In this document: positions 18,511-27,975 of the stretch, piece by piece | How positions within the stretch are numbered: the stretch's first letter is position 1 | How the letters are laid out: the number at the start of each line of letters is the position of its first letter | Assembly (NCBI GenBank): GCA_963709875.1 | Contig: CAVPYB010000012.1 | Span: 372,001-436,000 of the forward strand | Source of the DNA: JAQBDA01 sp963709875 | Lineage (GTDB): Bacteria; Chloroflexota; Anaerolineae; Anaerolineales; UBA4823 | DNA length: 64,000 nucleotides | Direction: 5' to 3' | Translations under genes and position numbers: made by a program | The notes under the pieces: generated by a model | Database searches by the model: none | Told to the model about the DNA's origin: nothing | Seen by the model: the letters and a program-made list of their open reading frames with translations, nothing else

Positions 18511-18593
18511 CAGTCCGCAGTCCGCGGTCAGCGGTCAGCGGGGCATGTGTGTCATTCTGAGCCCCAGAGTTCTTTACTGGGGCGAAGAATCCC
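18511..18593. repeat. GCAGTCCGC/GCGGTCAGC short repeats followed by a TCATTCTGAGC-type hairpin repeat
   Basis: Bases 18511-18541 are short tandem units CAGTCCG, CAGTCCG, CGGTCAG, CGGTCAG. At 18551-18593 follows GTCATTCTGAG, then GCCCCAG (18561-18567) pairing with CTGGGGC (18577-18583), and GAAGAATCCCT. This matches the dispersed GTCATTCTGAGC...GAAGAATC repeat class of environmental genomes. The segment is the only long non-coding break in this part of the locus. Confidence 0.65.
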
Positions 18594-18607
18594 TAACTTG
18601 GTGATCT

Positions 18608-19473
18608 ATGAATATTTCCTATCAGGTCAGGCATAGCCTCAAACTCGCCCGCTGGAGGGCGAGGCGTGCCGCCACAGCGATACGATGGGGCGCGGAAAGC
18701 CTGTCTTCGACGCCCAGCGTGCTGGGCAATGCGATGCCAAAATCCGGCTCGCACCTGATCATCCAGGTGCTGCAAGGGCTGACCCGGGTAGGACCATTCG
18801 TCAACCCGGGATTCCCACCGGTAAACCGGGCGGAGGATAACAGCAAGCTCCCCGAGACGGCGATACTGGAGAACATACTGCGAATGCAGCCGGGAGATAT
18901 CGGCTACGGCTATATCAACGCCAGCAAACCATTCGTCTCGACCCTGACCGAACCCGGGCGGGCGACGGTTTTCGTTTACCGCGACCCGCGCGATATGATC
19001 GTCTCGCATATCTTCTACGCCACCGAAATGCGCCCGGGACATTGGATGCACCGCTACTATACCGAAGAGCTGGACAGCATGGAAGCGCGCATTAACGCTG
19101 CCATCAAAGGTGTGGACACACCCGGCTCCGAGCTGACCCCCATCCGCCGCCGCTACGAGGGCTACCTGAGCTGGTTAGAGCAGCCGGAGGTGCTCAGCTT
19201 GCGCTTCGAAGACCTGATCCTGAACCGCGCATCTGACCTTAGAACGCCTGTTGGGCTATCTGGAAGCGCGCGGTCACATGCCCGCGTGTACCGGTTCCAG
19301 AGGCAATTAACGCCCTGGAATCTGCTATCGCACCCCGCAAATCGGGCACCTTCCGCAAAGGCAAGCCGGGCAACTGGCGTGAGCATTTCACGCCCGGCAA
19401 TATCGACCTCTTCAAAGAGAAGACCGGCGACCTACTGCTGCGGTTAGGCTACGAGACCGGCAGCGACTGGTAA
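18608..19473 (+). pseudogene. sulfotransferase with two C-terminal frameshifts
   Basis: Residues 1-205 read as a normal cytoplasmic sulfotransferase with the PAPS loop AMPKSGSHLIIQVLQG and the 3'-phosphate motif VYRDPRDMIVSHIFY. The frame is lost near 19238: the next frame gives LERLLGYLEARGHMPAC. It is lost again near 19290, after which VPEAINALESAIAPRKSG continues to GYETGSDW and TAA 19471-19473. Each shift is explained by one extra base. The restored C-terminus aligns with the intact neighbour at 19493 (GYEKDTGW). The unrepaired frame ends at 19447 with an unrelated tail. Either the gene is decaying or the assembly has two local errors. Confidence 0.8.
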
Positions 19474-19492
19474 AACACATTTGCCTGCCGTA

Positions 19493-20350
19493 ATGGACCC
19501 AACCCAAGGGGCGCGTCTCATTCGCCGCCGGCTGCGCCGCTGGCAGGCGATGCTCCGCTGGCACCGCCTTTCCCTCTCCGGCGTCCCGGTCCTGTTCGCC
19601 AATTCCTTCCCCAAAAGCGGCACCCACCTGCTCACCCAGGTCCTGCAAGGCTTCACCCGCCTGGGGCCGGCAGTGGACAGTGGTCTGCCGGCTATCGTGA
19701 CCTACGACGGGAAGACCGGCCGGCAGCGACCACCCATTCAGATCGTGAATGACCTGGAACGGCTGCTCCCTGGTGATATTGCTTACGGTCACCTGCATGC
19801 ACTCCCCGAGGTGGTCGAACATCTCTGCCAGCCCGGCACTGCCCCGTATTTCATCCTGCGCGACCCGCGCGACGTAGTCGTGTCGCACGTCCATTACGTG
19901 ACCGAGATCGAGACGGACCACATCCATCACGCCTATTACACACAGGAATTGAAAGACTTCGACCAGCGCCTGCGCACCAGCATCCTCGGCCTGCCCGGCG
20001 AGCAGATCCCCTTCCCGGACATCCAGCAGCGCTTCGAGCCCTACCTGGGCTGGCTGGTGCGCCCCGAGGCGCTCACTCTGCGCTTCGAGGATTTTTTGCT
20101 CGACCGCGAGCAGGTCTTGGGAGGGATCTTCGATCACGCTTCCAGCCGAGGTTTCCCCTCCGCCTTCGAGCGGGACCAGGCAGTACGCCTGCTGGATGAG
20201 AGCATCGATCCCGGACGTTCGCCCACCTTCCGCAGCGGCAAAGCCGGCGGCTGGCAGTCCGCCTTCAGCCCCGAGAACAAGAAGCTGTTCAAGGAGGTGA
20301 CTGGAGAGCTGCTGGTGCACCTGGGATACGAAAAGGATACCGGTTGGTAA
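19493..20350 (+). CDS. sulfotransferase domain protein
   Basis: From ATG 19493 the protein has 285 residues; a TTG at 19481 in the same frame could add four. The PAPS loop is NSFPKSGTHLLTQVLQGFTR and the 3'-phosphate motif LRDPRDVVVSHVHY. The C-terminal FRSGKAGGWQSAFSPENKKL contains the conserved RxGxxGxW-type PAPS contact. It is the intact tandem paralogue of the damaged gene at 18608, which shares the motif spacing and the C-terminal pattern. It directly abuts a GT2 gene, so both probably act on the same glycan. Confidence 0.82.
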   Translation: MDPTQGARLIRRRLRRWQAMLRWHRLSLSGVPVLFANSFPKSGTHLLTQVLQGFTRLGPAVDSGLPAIVTYDGKTGRQRPPIQIVNDLERLLPGDIAYGHLHALPEVVEHLCQPGTAPYFILRDPRDVVVSHVHYVTEIETDHIHHAYYTQELKDFDQRLRTSILGLPGEQIPFPDIQQRFEPYLGWLVRPEALTLRFEDFLLDREQVLGGIFDHASSRGFPSAFERDQAVRLLDESIDPGRSPTFRSGKAGGWQSAFSPENKKLFKEVTGELLVHLGYEKDTGW

Positions 20351-21289
20351 ATGGGTACTCCCGCCTGCTCGATCGTCATTCGCGCCTATAACGAAGCCCG
20401 ACATATCGGGCGGCTGCTGGACGGCATCCGCCAGCAGTCCATCTCCGATCCGGAGATCATCCTGGTCGATTCGGGCTCGACCGATGACACTGTGGCAATC
20501 GCCAAGCGCCACCCTGTGCAGGTGGTGCACATCCGGCCGGAAGATTTTACCTTCGGGCGGTCGCTCAACCTGGGCATCTCCCACAGCCAGGGTGAGCAGG
20601 TGGTTATTGCCAGCGCACATATCTACCCCGTGTACCCCGACTGGCTGGAGCACCTGCTGGCGCCATTTGCGAACCCGAAGGTGGCGCTCTCCTATGGCAA
20701 GCAGCGCGGGGACGGGACGACGAAGTTTTCTGAAACGCAGATCTTTGCACGCTGGTTCCCAGACCAATCGGACCCCGACCAGCAGCACCCATTCTGCAAT
20801 AATGCCAATGCTGCCATCCGCCGCTCGGTCTGGCAGGTGCGCCAATATGATGAGAGCCTGAGCGGTCTGGAAGATCTGGACTGGGCACGCTGGGCACAGG
20901 GACAGGGGCACAGCATCGCTTACGCCGCCGAAGCCGAGGTCACCCACGTGCATCAGGAGGAGCCAGGTGATGTTTACAACCGCTACCGCCGCGAGGCGAT
21001 GGCTTTCAAGCGCATATTTCCTCAAGAGCAGTTCCGCTTTTTAGATTTTGTGAGTTTGGTGAGCAGCAATATCGCCAGTGACCTGAGCAGCGCCGTCCGA
21101 CAGCATCTCTTGAGGCGCAGTCTGGGGAGCATCTTCTGGTTCCGATTTATGCAGTTCTGGGGCACCTACCAGGGCTATCGCCAATCGGGCGAGCTCACCT
21201 GGCAGCTGCGGCAGACGTTTTATTACCCTCAAAACACACCCCAGGCTAAGATGCAGCCAGGTCCGGGATGTGGAGCCAATCCGTTATAA
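20351..21289 (+). CDS. glycosyltransferase family 2
   Basis: The 312-residue protein starts at the base after the sulfotransferase stop. The GT-A nucleotide-binding fold begins CSIVIRAYNEARHIGRLL and LVDSGSTDDT. The usual DxD is replaced by an SAH segment, and the later acidic motif is SGLEDLDWARW, the catalytic ED pair of this branch. Relatives include rhamnosyl- and N-acetylglucosaminyl-type transferases. No membrane span is clear. Donor and acceptor are unknown. Confidence 0.78.
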   Translation: MGTPACSIVIRAYNEARHIGRLLDGIRQQSISDPEIILVDSGSTDDTVAIAKRHPVQVVHIRPEDFTFGRSLNLGISHSQGEQVVIASAHIYPVYPDWLEHLLAPFANPKVALSYGKQRGDGTTKFSETQIFARWFPDQSDPDQQHPFCNNANAAIRRSVWQVRQYDESLSGLEDLDWARWAQGQGHSIAYAAEAEVTHVHQEEPGDVYNRYRREAMAFKRIFPQEQFRFLDFVSLVSSNIASDLSSAVRQHLLRRSLGSIFWFRFMQFWGTYQGYRQSGELTWQLRQTFYYPQNTPQAKMQPGPGCGANPL

Positions 21290-21307
21290 TGACCCAAATG
21301 AGACACA

Positions 21308-21991
21308 ATGACTAGGATCGTCGCCCTTGTCCCCATGCGCCACCACTCCCAGCGGGTGCCGGGCAAGAACTACCGCCCATTAGCCGGTCGTCCGCTTTAC
21401 CAGCACATCATCGAGAGCCTGCTGGCATGCCCAGAGATCGCCGAGGTGGTGGTGGACACCGACAGCCCGGTGCTGGTTGATGGTTTGGAGGAGAACTACC
21501 CGCAGGTGCGGGTGCTGGAACGCCCTCAGCACCTGCGCGCCGACGAGACTTCCATGAACGAGGTGCTGGTTTACGACACCTCACAGGTGGAGGCCGACTT
21601 CTACCTGCAGACTCACAGCACCAACCCGCTCCTGACGGCCAGCAGCATCTCCGGGGCTGTGCAGACCTTCCTGACGAACTACCCGAGCTGTGACTCGCTG
21701 TTCTCGGTCACCCGCCTGCAGACGCGGCTGTGGGACCAGCTTGGCAGGGCGATCAACCACAACCCTGCTATGCTGCTGCAAACACAGGACTTGCCTCCCG
21801 TATATGAAGAGAACTCCTGCCTGTATATCTTCACCCGCCAGACGTTGATATCCCGGCGCAACCGGCTGGGAGAGAGACCGCTGATGTACGAGATCAGCAC
21901 AGCAGAAGCCTGGGACATCGACGATGAGACCGACTTCGCAGTCGTCGACACCCTGATGAAGCTGGGCTTTACCGGTGCGGGAGAGGGCTAG
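21308..21991 (+). CDS. third acylneuraminate cytidylyltransferase-like protein
   Basis: This 227-residue protein starts IVALVPMRHHSQRVPGKNYRPLAG, a variant of the CTP-binding signature in which ARGGSK is replaced by MRHHSQRVPGKN. Later motifs VVVDTD, LQTHSTNPLL and WDIDDETDFAVV fit the CMP-sugar synthetase family. The changed loop suggests a different acid or nucleotide than for the enzymes at 4150 and 9019. It is followed after four bases by a hydroxyacid dehydrogenase and then an SDR, so the three may make and activate one distinct 2-keto acid sugar. Confidence 0.72.
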   Translation: MTRIVALVPMRHHSQRVPGKNYRPLAGRPLYQHIIESLLACPEIAEVVVDTDSPVLVDGLEENYPQVRVLERPQHLRADETSMNEVLVYDTSQVEADFYLQTHSTNPLLTASSISGAVQTFLTNYPSCDSLFSVTRLQTRLWDQLGRAINHNPAMLLQTQDLPPVYEENSCLYIFTRQTLISRRNRLGERPLMYEISTAEAWDIDDETDFAVVDTLMKLGFTGAGEG

Positions 21992-21995
21992 CCCA

Positions 21996-23006
21996 ATGCC
22001 GGCAAGCAGTTCTCCACCGCTTACCGTTCTCTTCTCCGCACCCTATATGCTCCCATTCCTGGATTGCTTCAGGCCGGTCTTCGATCACCTGGGCATCCGG
22101 CTGATTGTGGCTGAGGTGCAGGAACGGCTGGATGAGGGGCACCTGATGGGTATTGCCGGGCAATTCGATGGTGTCCTGTGTGGCGACGACCAATTCACCG
22201 CCCGCGTGCTGGAGGCCTGCTCGCCGCGCCTGCGGGTGATTGCCAAATGGGGCACCGGCATCGACTCGATCGACAAAGAGACCTGCGACCGCCTGGGAAT
22301 CAGGGTCGGTCGCACGCTCAACGCCTTCACGCTGCCGGTTGCCGACACGGTCTTAGGCTACATCCTGGCATTCGCCCGCCGCCAGCCCTGGATGGACCGG
22401 GCGATGAAAGCAGGGCAGTGGGAGAAAATCCCCGGTCGTTCGCTCAGCGAATCAACGCTGGGTGTGGTCGGCGTGGGCAATATCGGCAAGGCGGTCATCC
22501 GCCGGGGGCGGGCTTTCGGCATGACCGTGCTGGGCACCGATATCGTCGAGATCGCCCACGACTTCCTACTGGAGAATAACGTCGAGATGACCTCCCTGGA
22601 AGACCTGCTGGGGCGCTCGCACTACGTCAGCCTGAACTGCGACCTCAACCCGACCAGCCACCACCTGATCAATGCCCGCACCCTGGAACAGATGATGCCC
22701 AACGGCGTGCTGATCAATGTGGCGCGCGGGCAGGTGGTGGACGAGCCTGCTTTGGTGGGTGCCCTGCAGCGGGGTGTCATCGGCGGGGCAGCATTGGATG
22801 TGTACGAAGTCGAGCCGCTGCCCAAGGACAGCCCGCTGCTCAAGCTGGATAACGTCCTGCTGGCGCCCCACAATTCCAATTCCAGCCCCTCAGCCTGGGA
22901 GCGCGTGCACTGGAGCACCTTGCGCGCCCTGCTGGAAGGGCTGGGCTTCGAGCTCAACGATGAGCTGGTCGCGCTGGTGAAGCAGCCCATCGTCCACTCG
23001 TACTGA
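21996..23006 (+). CDS. D-isomer-specific 2-hydroxyacid dehydrogenase
   Basis: From ATG 21996 the protein has 336 residues. It shows the NAD-binding motif GVVGVGNIGKAVIRRG, the substrate Arg in INVARGQVVDEPAL, the Glu in DVYEVEPLP and the catalytic His in LLAPHNSNSSPSA. The family interconverts 2-hydroxy and 2-keto acids with NAD(P). It resembles phosphoglycerate dehydrogenases, but no serine pathway gene is near. Sitting between a cytidylyltransferase and an SDR, it may act on a sugar acid. A GTG at 21975 would add seven residues and overlap the upstream gene. Confidence 0.8.
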   Translation: MPASSSPPLTVLFSAPYMLPFLDCFRPVFDHLGIRLIVAEVQERLDEGHLMGIAGQFDGVLCGDDQFTARVLEACSPRLRVIAKWGTGIDSIDKETCDRLGIRVGRTLNAFTLPVADTVLGYILAFARRQPWMDRAMKAGQWEKIPGRSLSESTLGVVGVGNIGKAVIRRGRAFGMTVLGTDIVEIAHDFLLENNVEMTSLEDLLGRSHYVSLNCDLNPTSHHLINARTLEQMMPNGVLINVARGQVVDEPALVGALQRGVIGGAALDVYEVEPLPKDSPLLKLDNVLLAPHNSNSSPSAWERVHWSTLRALLEGLGFELNDELVALVKQPIVHSY

Positions 23007-23038
23007 TTCTCCGCTGAAGGAATAAAGGCATTACTTTG

Positions 23039-23812
23039 ATGACAGAAATGATATCCTCCTCGAGAATCGCCCTGGTCACCGGCGCAGCGGGCGGCATCGG
23101 ACGCGCCACCATACAGCTGTTTGCCGATAAGGGCTGGCGCGTGATCGGCGTCGACCGCGCCCCATTCGGTGACAGCTTCCCGGAAAATGGGCTGTTCATC
23201 CAATCGGACATTTCGGTTGGCGAGAACCTGGATATCATTTTCCAGCAGGCACAGGCATACACCGGGTCGCTGAGCGCCCTGGTGAACAACGCCGCTCTCC
23301 AGGTCGCCAAGCCGCTGCTCGAGACCAGTGTTGCAGATTGGGATGCGGTGATGGCCTCCAACCTGCGCTCGGTGTTCCTGGGGATCAAGCTGGCGCACCC
23401 GCTGCTCAAGGCAGCCGGAGGCGGGGCGATTGTCAACGTATCTTCAGTACATGCCGTGGCGACCTCAGCTAATATCGCCGCTTATGCCGCCAGCAAAGGC
23501 GGTCTGCTGGCGTTGACGCGTGCCATCGCCATCGAGTTCGCTCCGGATGATATCCGCTGCAACGCGGTGCTGCCCGGCGCAGTGGACACACCTATGCTGC
23601 GCGCCGGGCTGGAGCGCGGCCATGTCGGCGAAGGCAATATCCTGGAGCGGTTGGACAACCTGGCCCGACGGACTGTCAACGGGCGCGTCGGACTGCCAGA
23701 GGAGATCGCCCACGCCATCTACTTCCTGGCCGACGAGGAGCAGTCATCCTTTATGACCGGGCAGGCATTGATCGTCGACGGCGGTGCGACTGCCCGGCTG
23801 AGCACAGAGTAG
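23039..23812 (+). CDS. SDR family oxidoreductase
   Basis: The 257-residue short-chain dehydrogenase has ALVTGAAGGIGRA (residues 10-22), ALVNNAALQ, the catalytic Ser in VNVSSVHAV and YAASKGG (Tyr-x-x-x-Lys), and the terminal SSFMTGQALIVDGG. It is a complete classical SDR. GAAGGAATAAAG stands before the ATG. With the hydroxyacid dehydrogenase it forms a two-step redox pair beside the third cytidylyltransferase. The substrate cannot be inferred from sequence. Confidence 0.8.
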   Translation: MTEMISSSRIALVTGAAGGIGRATIQLFADKGWRVIGVDRAPFGDSFPENGLFIQSDISVGENLDIIFQQAQAYTGSLSALVNNAALQVAKPLLETSVADWDAVMASNLRSVFLGIKLAHPLLKAAGGGAIVNVSSVHAVATSANIAAYAASKGGLLALTRAIAIEFAPDDIRCNAVLPGAVDTPMLRAGLERGHVGEGNILERLDNLARRTVNGRVGLPEEIAHAIYFLADEEQSSFMTGQALIVDGGATARLSTE

Positions 23813-23828
23813 CCTGCACTACACCCCT

Positions 23829-26396
23829 ATGGACAAACAAACTCTGAAAGCCTATATCCCGCCGTCGGTCTGGCGGGCAGCCAGCGAGACGCGTTATGCT
23901 TTCAACCGCGCTGCCCTGTGGCCGGCGGCGACTTTCCACCCCTGGCGGCGCGCCAGCCGGGAGCGCCTGGCAGCGCTCAAAGATATCCACCGCGGCCAGC
24001 GCTGCTTCATCATCGGCAACGGTCCCAGCCTGAAACAGACCGACCTTACCCGACTGCGGGGTGAGAACACCTTCGGGATGAACCGCTTCTATATGGCTTT
24101 CCCAGAGCTGGGCTTCACCACTACCTACTTCCTCTCGGTCAACAGCCTGGTCATCGAACAGTGCGCCGCGGATTTCAACCACCTGCCGATACCCAGGTTC
24201 CTCTCCTGGCGCTCGCGCCACCTGCTCGAGCCTGCCGCAGATAACATCTTCCTGCACACGACATACAGCGGGCCGCGCTTCGCGACAGACGCCGGCGGCA
24301 GGCTGTGGGAGGGCGCAACGGTGACTTACGTCGCCCTACAGCTGGCCTATCACATGGGATTCCGGCAGGCGATCCTGATCGGGGTGGATCACAGCTTCAC
24401 GACCCAGGGGACGCCCAACACCACGGTGGTCTCGCAAGGCGATGACCCCAACCACTTCCACCCCGGGTATTTCGGCAAAGGCTTCCGCTGGCAGCTTCCC
24501 GACCTGGAGACCTCGGAACGCGCCTACCGCCTGGCGAAAGAATCCTACGAGAGAGATGGTCGCCAGGTGCTGGACGCCACCGTGGGCGGCAAGCTGGACG
24601 TCTTTCCAAGAGTGGACTACAACAGCCTGTTCGAAATCAGCAGCGGTGGAAGAGATCAGCCGATGACCGGTAACGACCAGACTATTGTCGAGAAATCCCG
24701 GGAACGGTTCGGCTGGTTGGATATCGCCCTGCTGGGAGTGCTGCTGGTGGTGACACTTGCGCCGCGCCTGGTTGCGCTGGGGCGCTTCGTCACCGCAGAT
24801 GAGCCCACCTGGGGCAAGCGCTCGGCGAGTTTCTATTACGCCCTGGATAACCGTGATTATGCCAGCACCTACCAGACCGGTCATCCGGGCGTGCTGACCA
24901 TGTGGGCCGGCGCGCTGGCTTACCACCTCAAATTCCCCCAGTACCTTAAGGTCGGCCAGGCAGAGCTGGGCGATACCAAGCTGCTGCAGATCTTCCAGAA
25001 ACACGGCCCCAACCCGCTGGAGCTGATGGTTTCAGCCCGGCTTAATATGGTGGCTGCCAACGTCATCGCCCTGGCAGCCAGCTTCCTCTTTGCCAGGCGG
25101 CTCTTCGGGCGCTGGCTTTCCTTTTTCGCTTTTCTGCTGATCGCCTTCCTGCCGCTGCATGTAGCCCATTCACGCTTCCTGCACACCAACGGTATGCTCA
25201 GCAGCTACATGTTCCTGGCGGTGCTGGCTTATCTTTATTTCCTGCAGTTTCGCAAAGGGCTCGCCCTGGTTGCGTCCGGGATTGCCGGTGGGTTGAGCTT
25301 CATGACTATCACACCGGCGTTTATCCTGGTCCCGGTGGTAGGTTTGCTGACCCTGCTCTCACTGCTTCACAACCAGCCAGGCTACCGCAGTTGGCGGCTC
25401 AAAGCTTGGTTCCAGCGCCTGCTCTTCCCTCCGATCTTGTGGGGGCTGATCAGCCTGCTGACTGTATTCATCATCTGGCCTGCCATGTGGGTGCAGCCGG
25501 TCGAATCGCTGCTCAACATATTCCGCTATACAGCCGGCGTAGCGGATGGATATGTGGTCGCTGTGGGTCTGGGTGACACCGATGATGTCCTTGACGCAGC
25601 CTGGTACCAGTATCTGCAGTTCTACCCGCTCACTTACCTGTGGCGGACGACACCGGTGACCTTGCTCGGTCTGATACTGGCGATCCCGGTCTTGATACGC
25701 CGGCGTGAATCTTACCGGCTGGTCTCGGGCGCTCGGTGGAATCTGCTCTTGCTGCTGCTGTATGTTGCCGTCTATACCATTGTCATGACGATCGGCGCCA
25801 AAAAAGGTGACCGATATTTCCTGCCCGCCTATCTGCCCCTTGCGGTGGTCGGCGCTGCTGGTTGGTATGCCTGCGCAAACTGGCTGGCGACCAGATCCGA
25901 GTTCATCCGCAAATACTCACTGCAGTATGTTATGCTTGGCAGTCTGGTGCTGGTCGAGATATTGGGCACGATGCGCACGGCACCTTATTACCTGACCTAC
26001 TTCAACCCACTGCTCGGAGGCATCCGCACCGCCCCGTCCTTTATGTCAATCGGCTGGGGTGAAGGGCTGAACGAGGCCGCGCTGTACCTGGAAGAAAAGA
26101 CAGATTTTTGCGATAAGAGGATCATCTCCTGGTACCCACTGGCGTATAACTGGTACAGTACCAGCTTCGGCTGCCAGGCACAGTTTGTCGAATTTTCACC
26201 GGACAAAGACCTGATATATTATTTGGATAATTTCGATTACGCGATCATCTATATCAACCAGCGCCAGCGCAACTACCCACAAGACCTGCTTGGCTATCTT
26301 GAAGGGCAAACGCCCGAACACACCGTCTGGATCGAGGGCATGGATTACGCCCGCATTTACCGTTTGCAGCCGGACAGTCCAGATACAACCCCGTAA
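23829..26396 (+). CDS. fusion of DUF115/GT42-like domain with GT-C membrane glycosyltransferase
   Basis: The 855-residue protein has two parts. Residues about 50-275 carry FIIGNGPSLKQTDLTRL (GNGPSLK at 63-69), GMNRFYM, a hydrophobic ILIGVDHSF (about 183-190) and HPGYFGKG (about 211), a pattern shared by DUF115 (MptE/Maf-like) domains and GT42 sialyltransferases. Residues 294-740 hold about ten membrane helices of a GT-C (PMT/ArnT-like) enzyme with the acidic pair FVTADEP (Asp 324, Glu 325) in the first outer loop. A soluble tail follows. The reading frame is continuous, so the fusion is real unless misassembled. It could link cytoplasmic nonulosonic acid transfer with membrane-side glycosylation. 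Confidence 0.75.
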   Translation: MDKQTLKAYIPPSVWRAASETRYAFNRAALWPAATFHPWRRASRERLAALKDIHRGQRCFIIGNGPSLKQTDLTRLRGENTFGMNRFYMAFPELGFTTTYFLSVNSLVIEQCAADFNHLPIPRFLSWRSRHLLEPAADNIFLHTTYSGPRFATDAGGRLWEGATVTYVALQLAYHMGFRQAILIGVDHSFTTQGTPNTTVVSQGDDPNHFHPGYFGKGFRWQLPDLETSERAYRLAKESYERDGRQVLDATVGGKLDVFPRVDYNSLFEISSGGRDQPMTGNDQTIVEKSRERFGWLDIALLGVLLVVTLAPRLVALGRFVTADEPTWGKRSASFYYALDNRDYASTYQTGHPGVLTMWAGALAYHLKFPQYLKVGQAELGDTKLLQIFQKHGPNPLELMVSARLNMVAANVIALAASFLFARRLFGRWLSFFAFLLIAFLPLHVAHSRFLHTNGMLSSYMFLAVLAYLYFLQFRKGLALVASGIAGGLSFMTITPAFILVPVVGLLTLLSLLHNQPGYRSWRLKAWFQRLLFPPILWGLISLLTVFIIWPAMWVQPVESLLNIFRYTAGVADGYVVAVGLGDTDDVLDAAWYQYLQFYPLTYLWRTTPVTLLGLILAIPVLIRRRESYRLVSGARWNLLLLLLYVAVYTIVMTIGAKKGDRYFLPAYLPLAVVGAAGWYACANWLATRSEFIRKYSLQYVMLGSLVLVEILGTMRTAPYYLTYFNPLLGGIRTAPSFMSIGWGEGLNEAALYLEEKTDFCDKRIISWYPLAYNWYSTSFGCQAQFVEFSPDKDLIYYLDNFDYAIIYINQRQRNYPQDLLGYLEGQTPEHTVWIEGMDYARIYRLQPDSPDTTP

Positions 26397-26426
26397 ACCT
26401 GTTCGTATGTTTATCGATACCGAAGT

Positions 26427-27965
26427 ATGTCAGCAATAAACTCATCTTTAAACCGTAAGCCTCAGCTCTGGCAGTACCTCCTGCTGTCGCTCTTGCTCCT
26501 GGCAGGTCTGGCGCTGAGATTCTACGACCTCACCGACCAGCCGATAGACTTCCACCCCACGCGCCAGCTGCGCGGGGCGATCATCGCCCGCGGCATGTAC
26601 TACGACATGCTGACTTCCGCCGACCCCGTGCTGCGTGAGCAGGCAATCGCTTCCTGGTTCTCCACCGGGCAGTACGAGCCGCCCATCCTGGAGCGGCTGG
26701 TAGCCTATGCGTACTTGCTCGCCGGGGGAGAATACCTGTGGATCTCGCGCATATTCACCTCGATCTTCTGGATCATCAGCGCCATCGCCCTGTTCGACAT
26801 CGCGCGGCGCATGGCAGCCAGCCCGGCGCAGGGGAGCTCCCAAATCGCCGGGGCGGCTGCGCTCATCGCCGTGGCATATTTCCTCTTCCTGCCGTTTGCC
26901 GTGCAGGCCAGCCGCTCATTCCAGCCCGACCCGGGGATGGTGATGTGGATCGTGCTGTCCGTCAACATGCTCTACCGCTGGTCTGAACGGCGCAGCTGGA
27001 AATGGGCAATCCTGGCGGGGGTTTTCGGCGGCATTGCGCTGCTGACCAAAGTGGTGGCGTTCTATATTATCGGCGGCGCTGCCGTCGCTCTGGTCCTCTA
27101 CACGCTGGGGATCAGGCGCTTCTGGCGCGACCCGCAGGTCTGGGCTATGATCGCTATCATGGTTGCCCCGCCCGCAATTTATTATCTAGGGCGCGGCGGG
27201 AGGGCCTCCGAGTTCTTCACCACCTGGACGGTGGAGCTGGCTCACCTGCTGCTCCAACCATCTTTTTACGCCCGCTGGCTGAACACCGTGCAGGGCTTGA
27301 TGGGGCTCGCCACCCTGCTGGCAGCCCTGGTCGGGGTGCTGATCGCCCGGCCCAGGCCGCGCGCCCTCTTGATCGGCCTGTGGGCCGGTTACGTCATCTA
27401 CGGCTTATTCCTGCCGTACCAGATGACCACGCACAGCTACTACCACCTGCAGCTGACTCCCATCATCGCTCTCTCGCTCGTTCCATTGATCGAGGTGATC
27501 CTGGAAAAGATCGGCGAGCAGCGCTGGTGGTGGCAGGTCGCGTTTGCCGGGGTGGTGGTCGTGGGGCTGGCTTTCTCCGCCGTGGTATCGATTGGCGAAC
27601 AGAAGCAGGAGGACCACCGGGTAGAGACTGCATACTGGCAGGAGATCGCATCGTACCTTCCGGTGGATGGCAAGATCATCGCCCTCACACAGGATTACGG
27701 CTACCGTCTGATGTACTACGGCTGGCGCAAGGTCACCCTATGGCCGAACCGCGGCGAGCTCAACGTTGCCAAGCTGCGCGGCAGCGAGAAAGAGTTCGAG
27801 GAGTACTTCAACAAGCGTGTCGAAGATAAAAGCTATTTCTTGATCACGGCATTCAACCAGTTCAGAGACCAGCCCGACCTGCAGGAATACCTGGAGAAAT
27901 ACTATCCTGTCGTTGCGGAAGGGGTTGGTTATCTGATCTACGACCTGGAAAACCCGCTCCAGTGA
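26427..27965 (+). CDS. GT-C membrane glycosyltransferase (PMT/ArnT-like)
   Basis: The 512-residue integral membrane protein starts with one helix (YLLLSLLLLAGLALRFYDL), then an outer loop with DFHPTRQ in the position of the catalytic acidic residues, and about ten further helices, ending in a soluble domain from about 395. This is the plan of GT-C enzymes that use a polyprenyl-phosphate sugar outside the cytoplasmic membrane. It follows the DUF115/GT-C fusion by 30 bases. The sugar is unknown. Only one Asp is visible where the fusion neighbour has Asp-Glu. Confidence 0.75.
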   Translation: MSAINSSLNRKPQLWQYLLLSLLLLAGLALRFYDLTDQPIDFHPTRQLRGAIIARGMYYDMLTSADPVLREQAIASWFSTGQYEPPILERLVAYAYLLAGGEYLWISRIFTSIFWIISAIALFDIARRMAASPAQGSSQIAGAAALIAVAYFLFLPFAVQASRSFQPDPGMVMWIVLSVNMLYRWSERRSWKWAILAGVFGGIALLTKVVAFYIIGGAAVALVLYTLGIRRFWRDPQVWAMIAIMVAPPAIYYLGRGGRASEFFTTWTVELAHLLLQPSFYARWLNTVQGLMGLATLLAALVGVLIARPRPRALLIGLWAGYVIYGLFLPYQMTTHSYYHLQLTPIIALSLVPLIEVILEKIGEQRWWWQVAFAGVVVVGLAFSAVVSIGEQKQEDHRVETAYWQEIASYLPVDGKIIALTQDYGYRLMYYGWRKVTLWPNRGELNVAKLRGSEKEFEEYFNKRVEDKSYFLITAFNQFRDQPDLQEYLEKYYPVVAEGVGYLIYDLENPLQ

Positions 27966-27975
27966 ACCCAGACAG

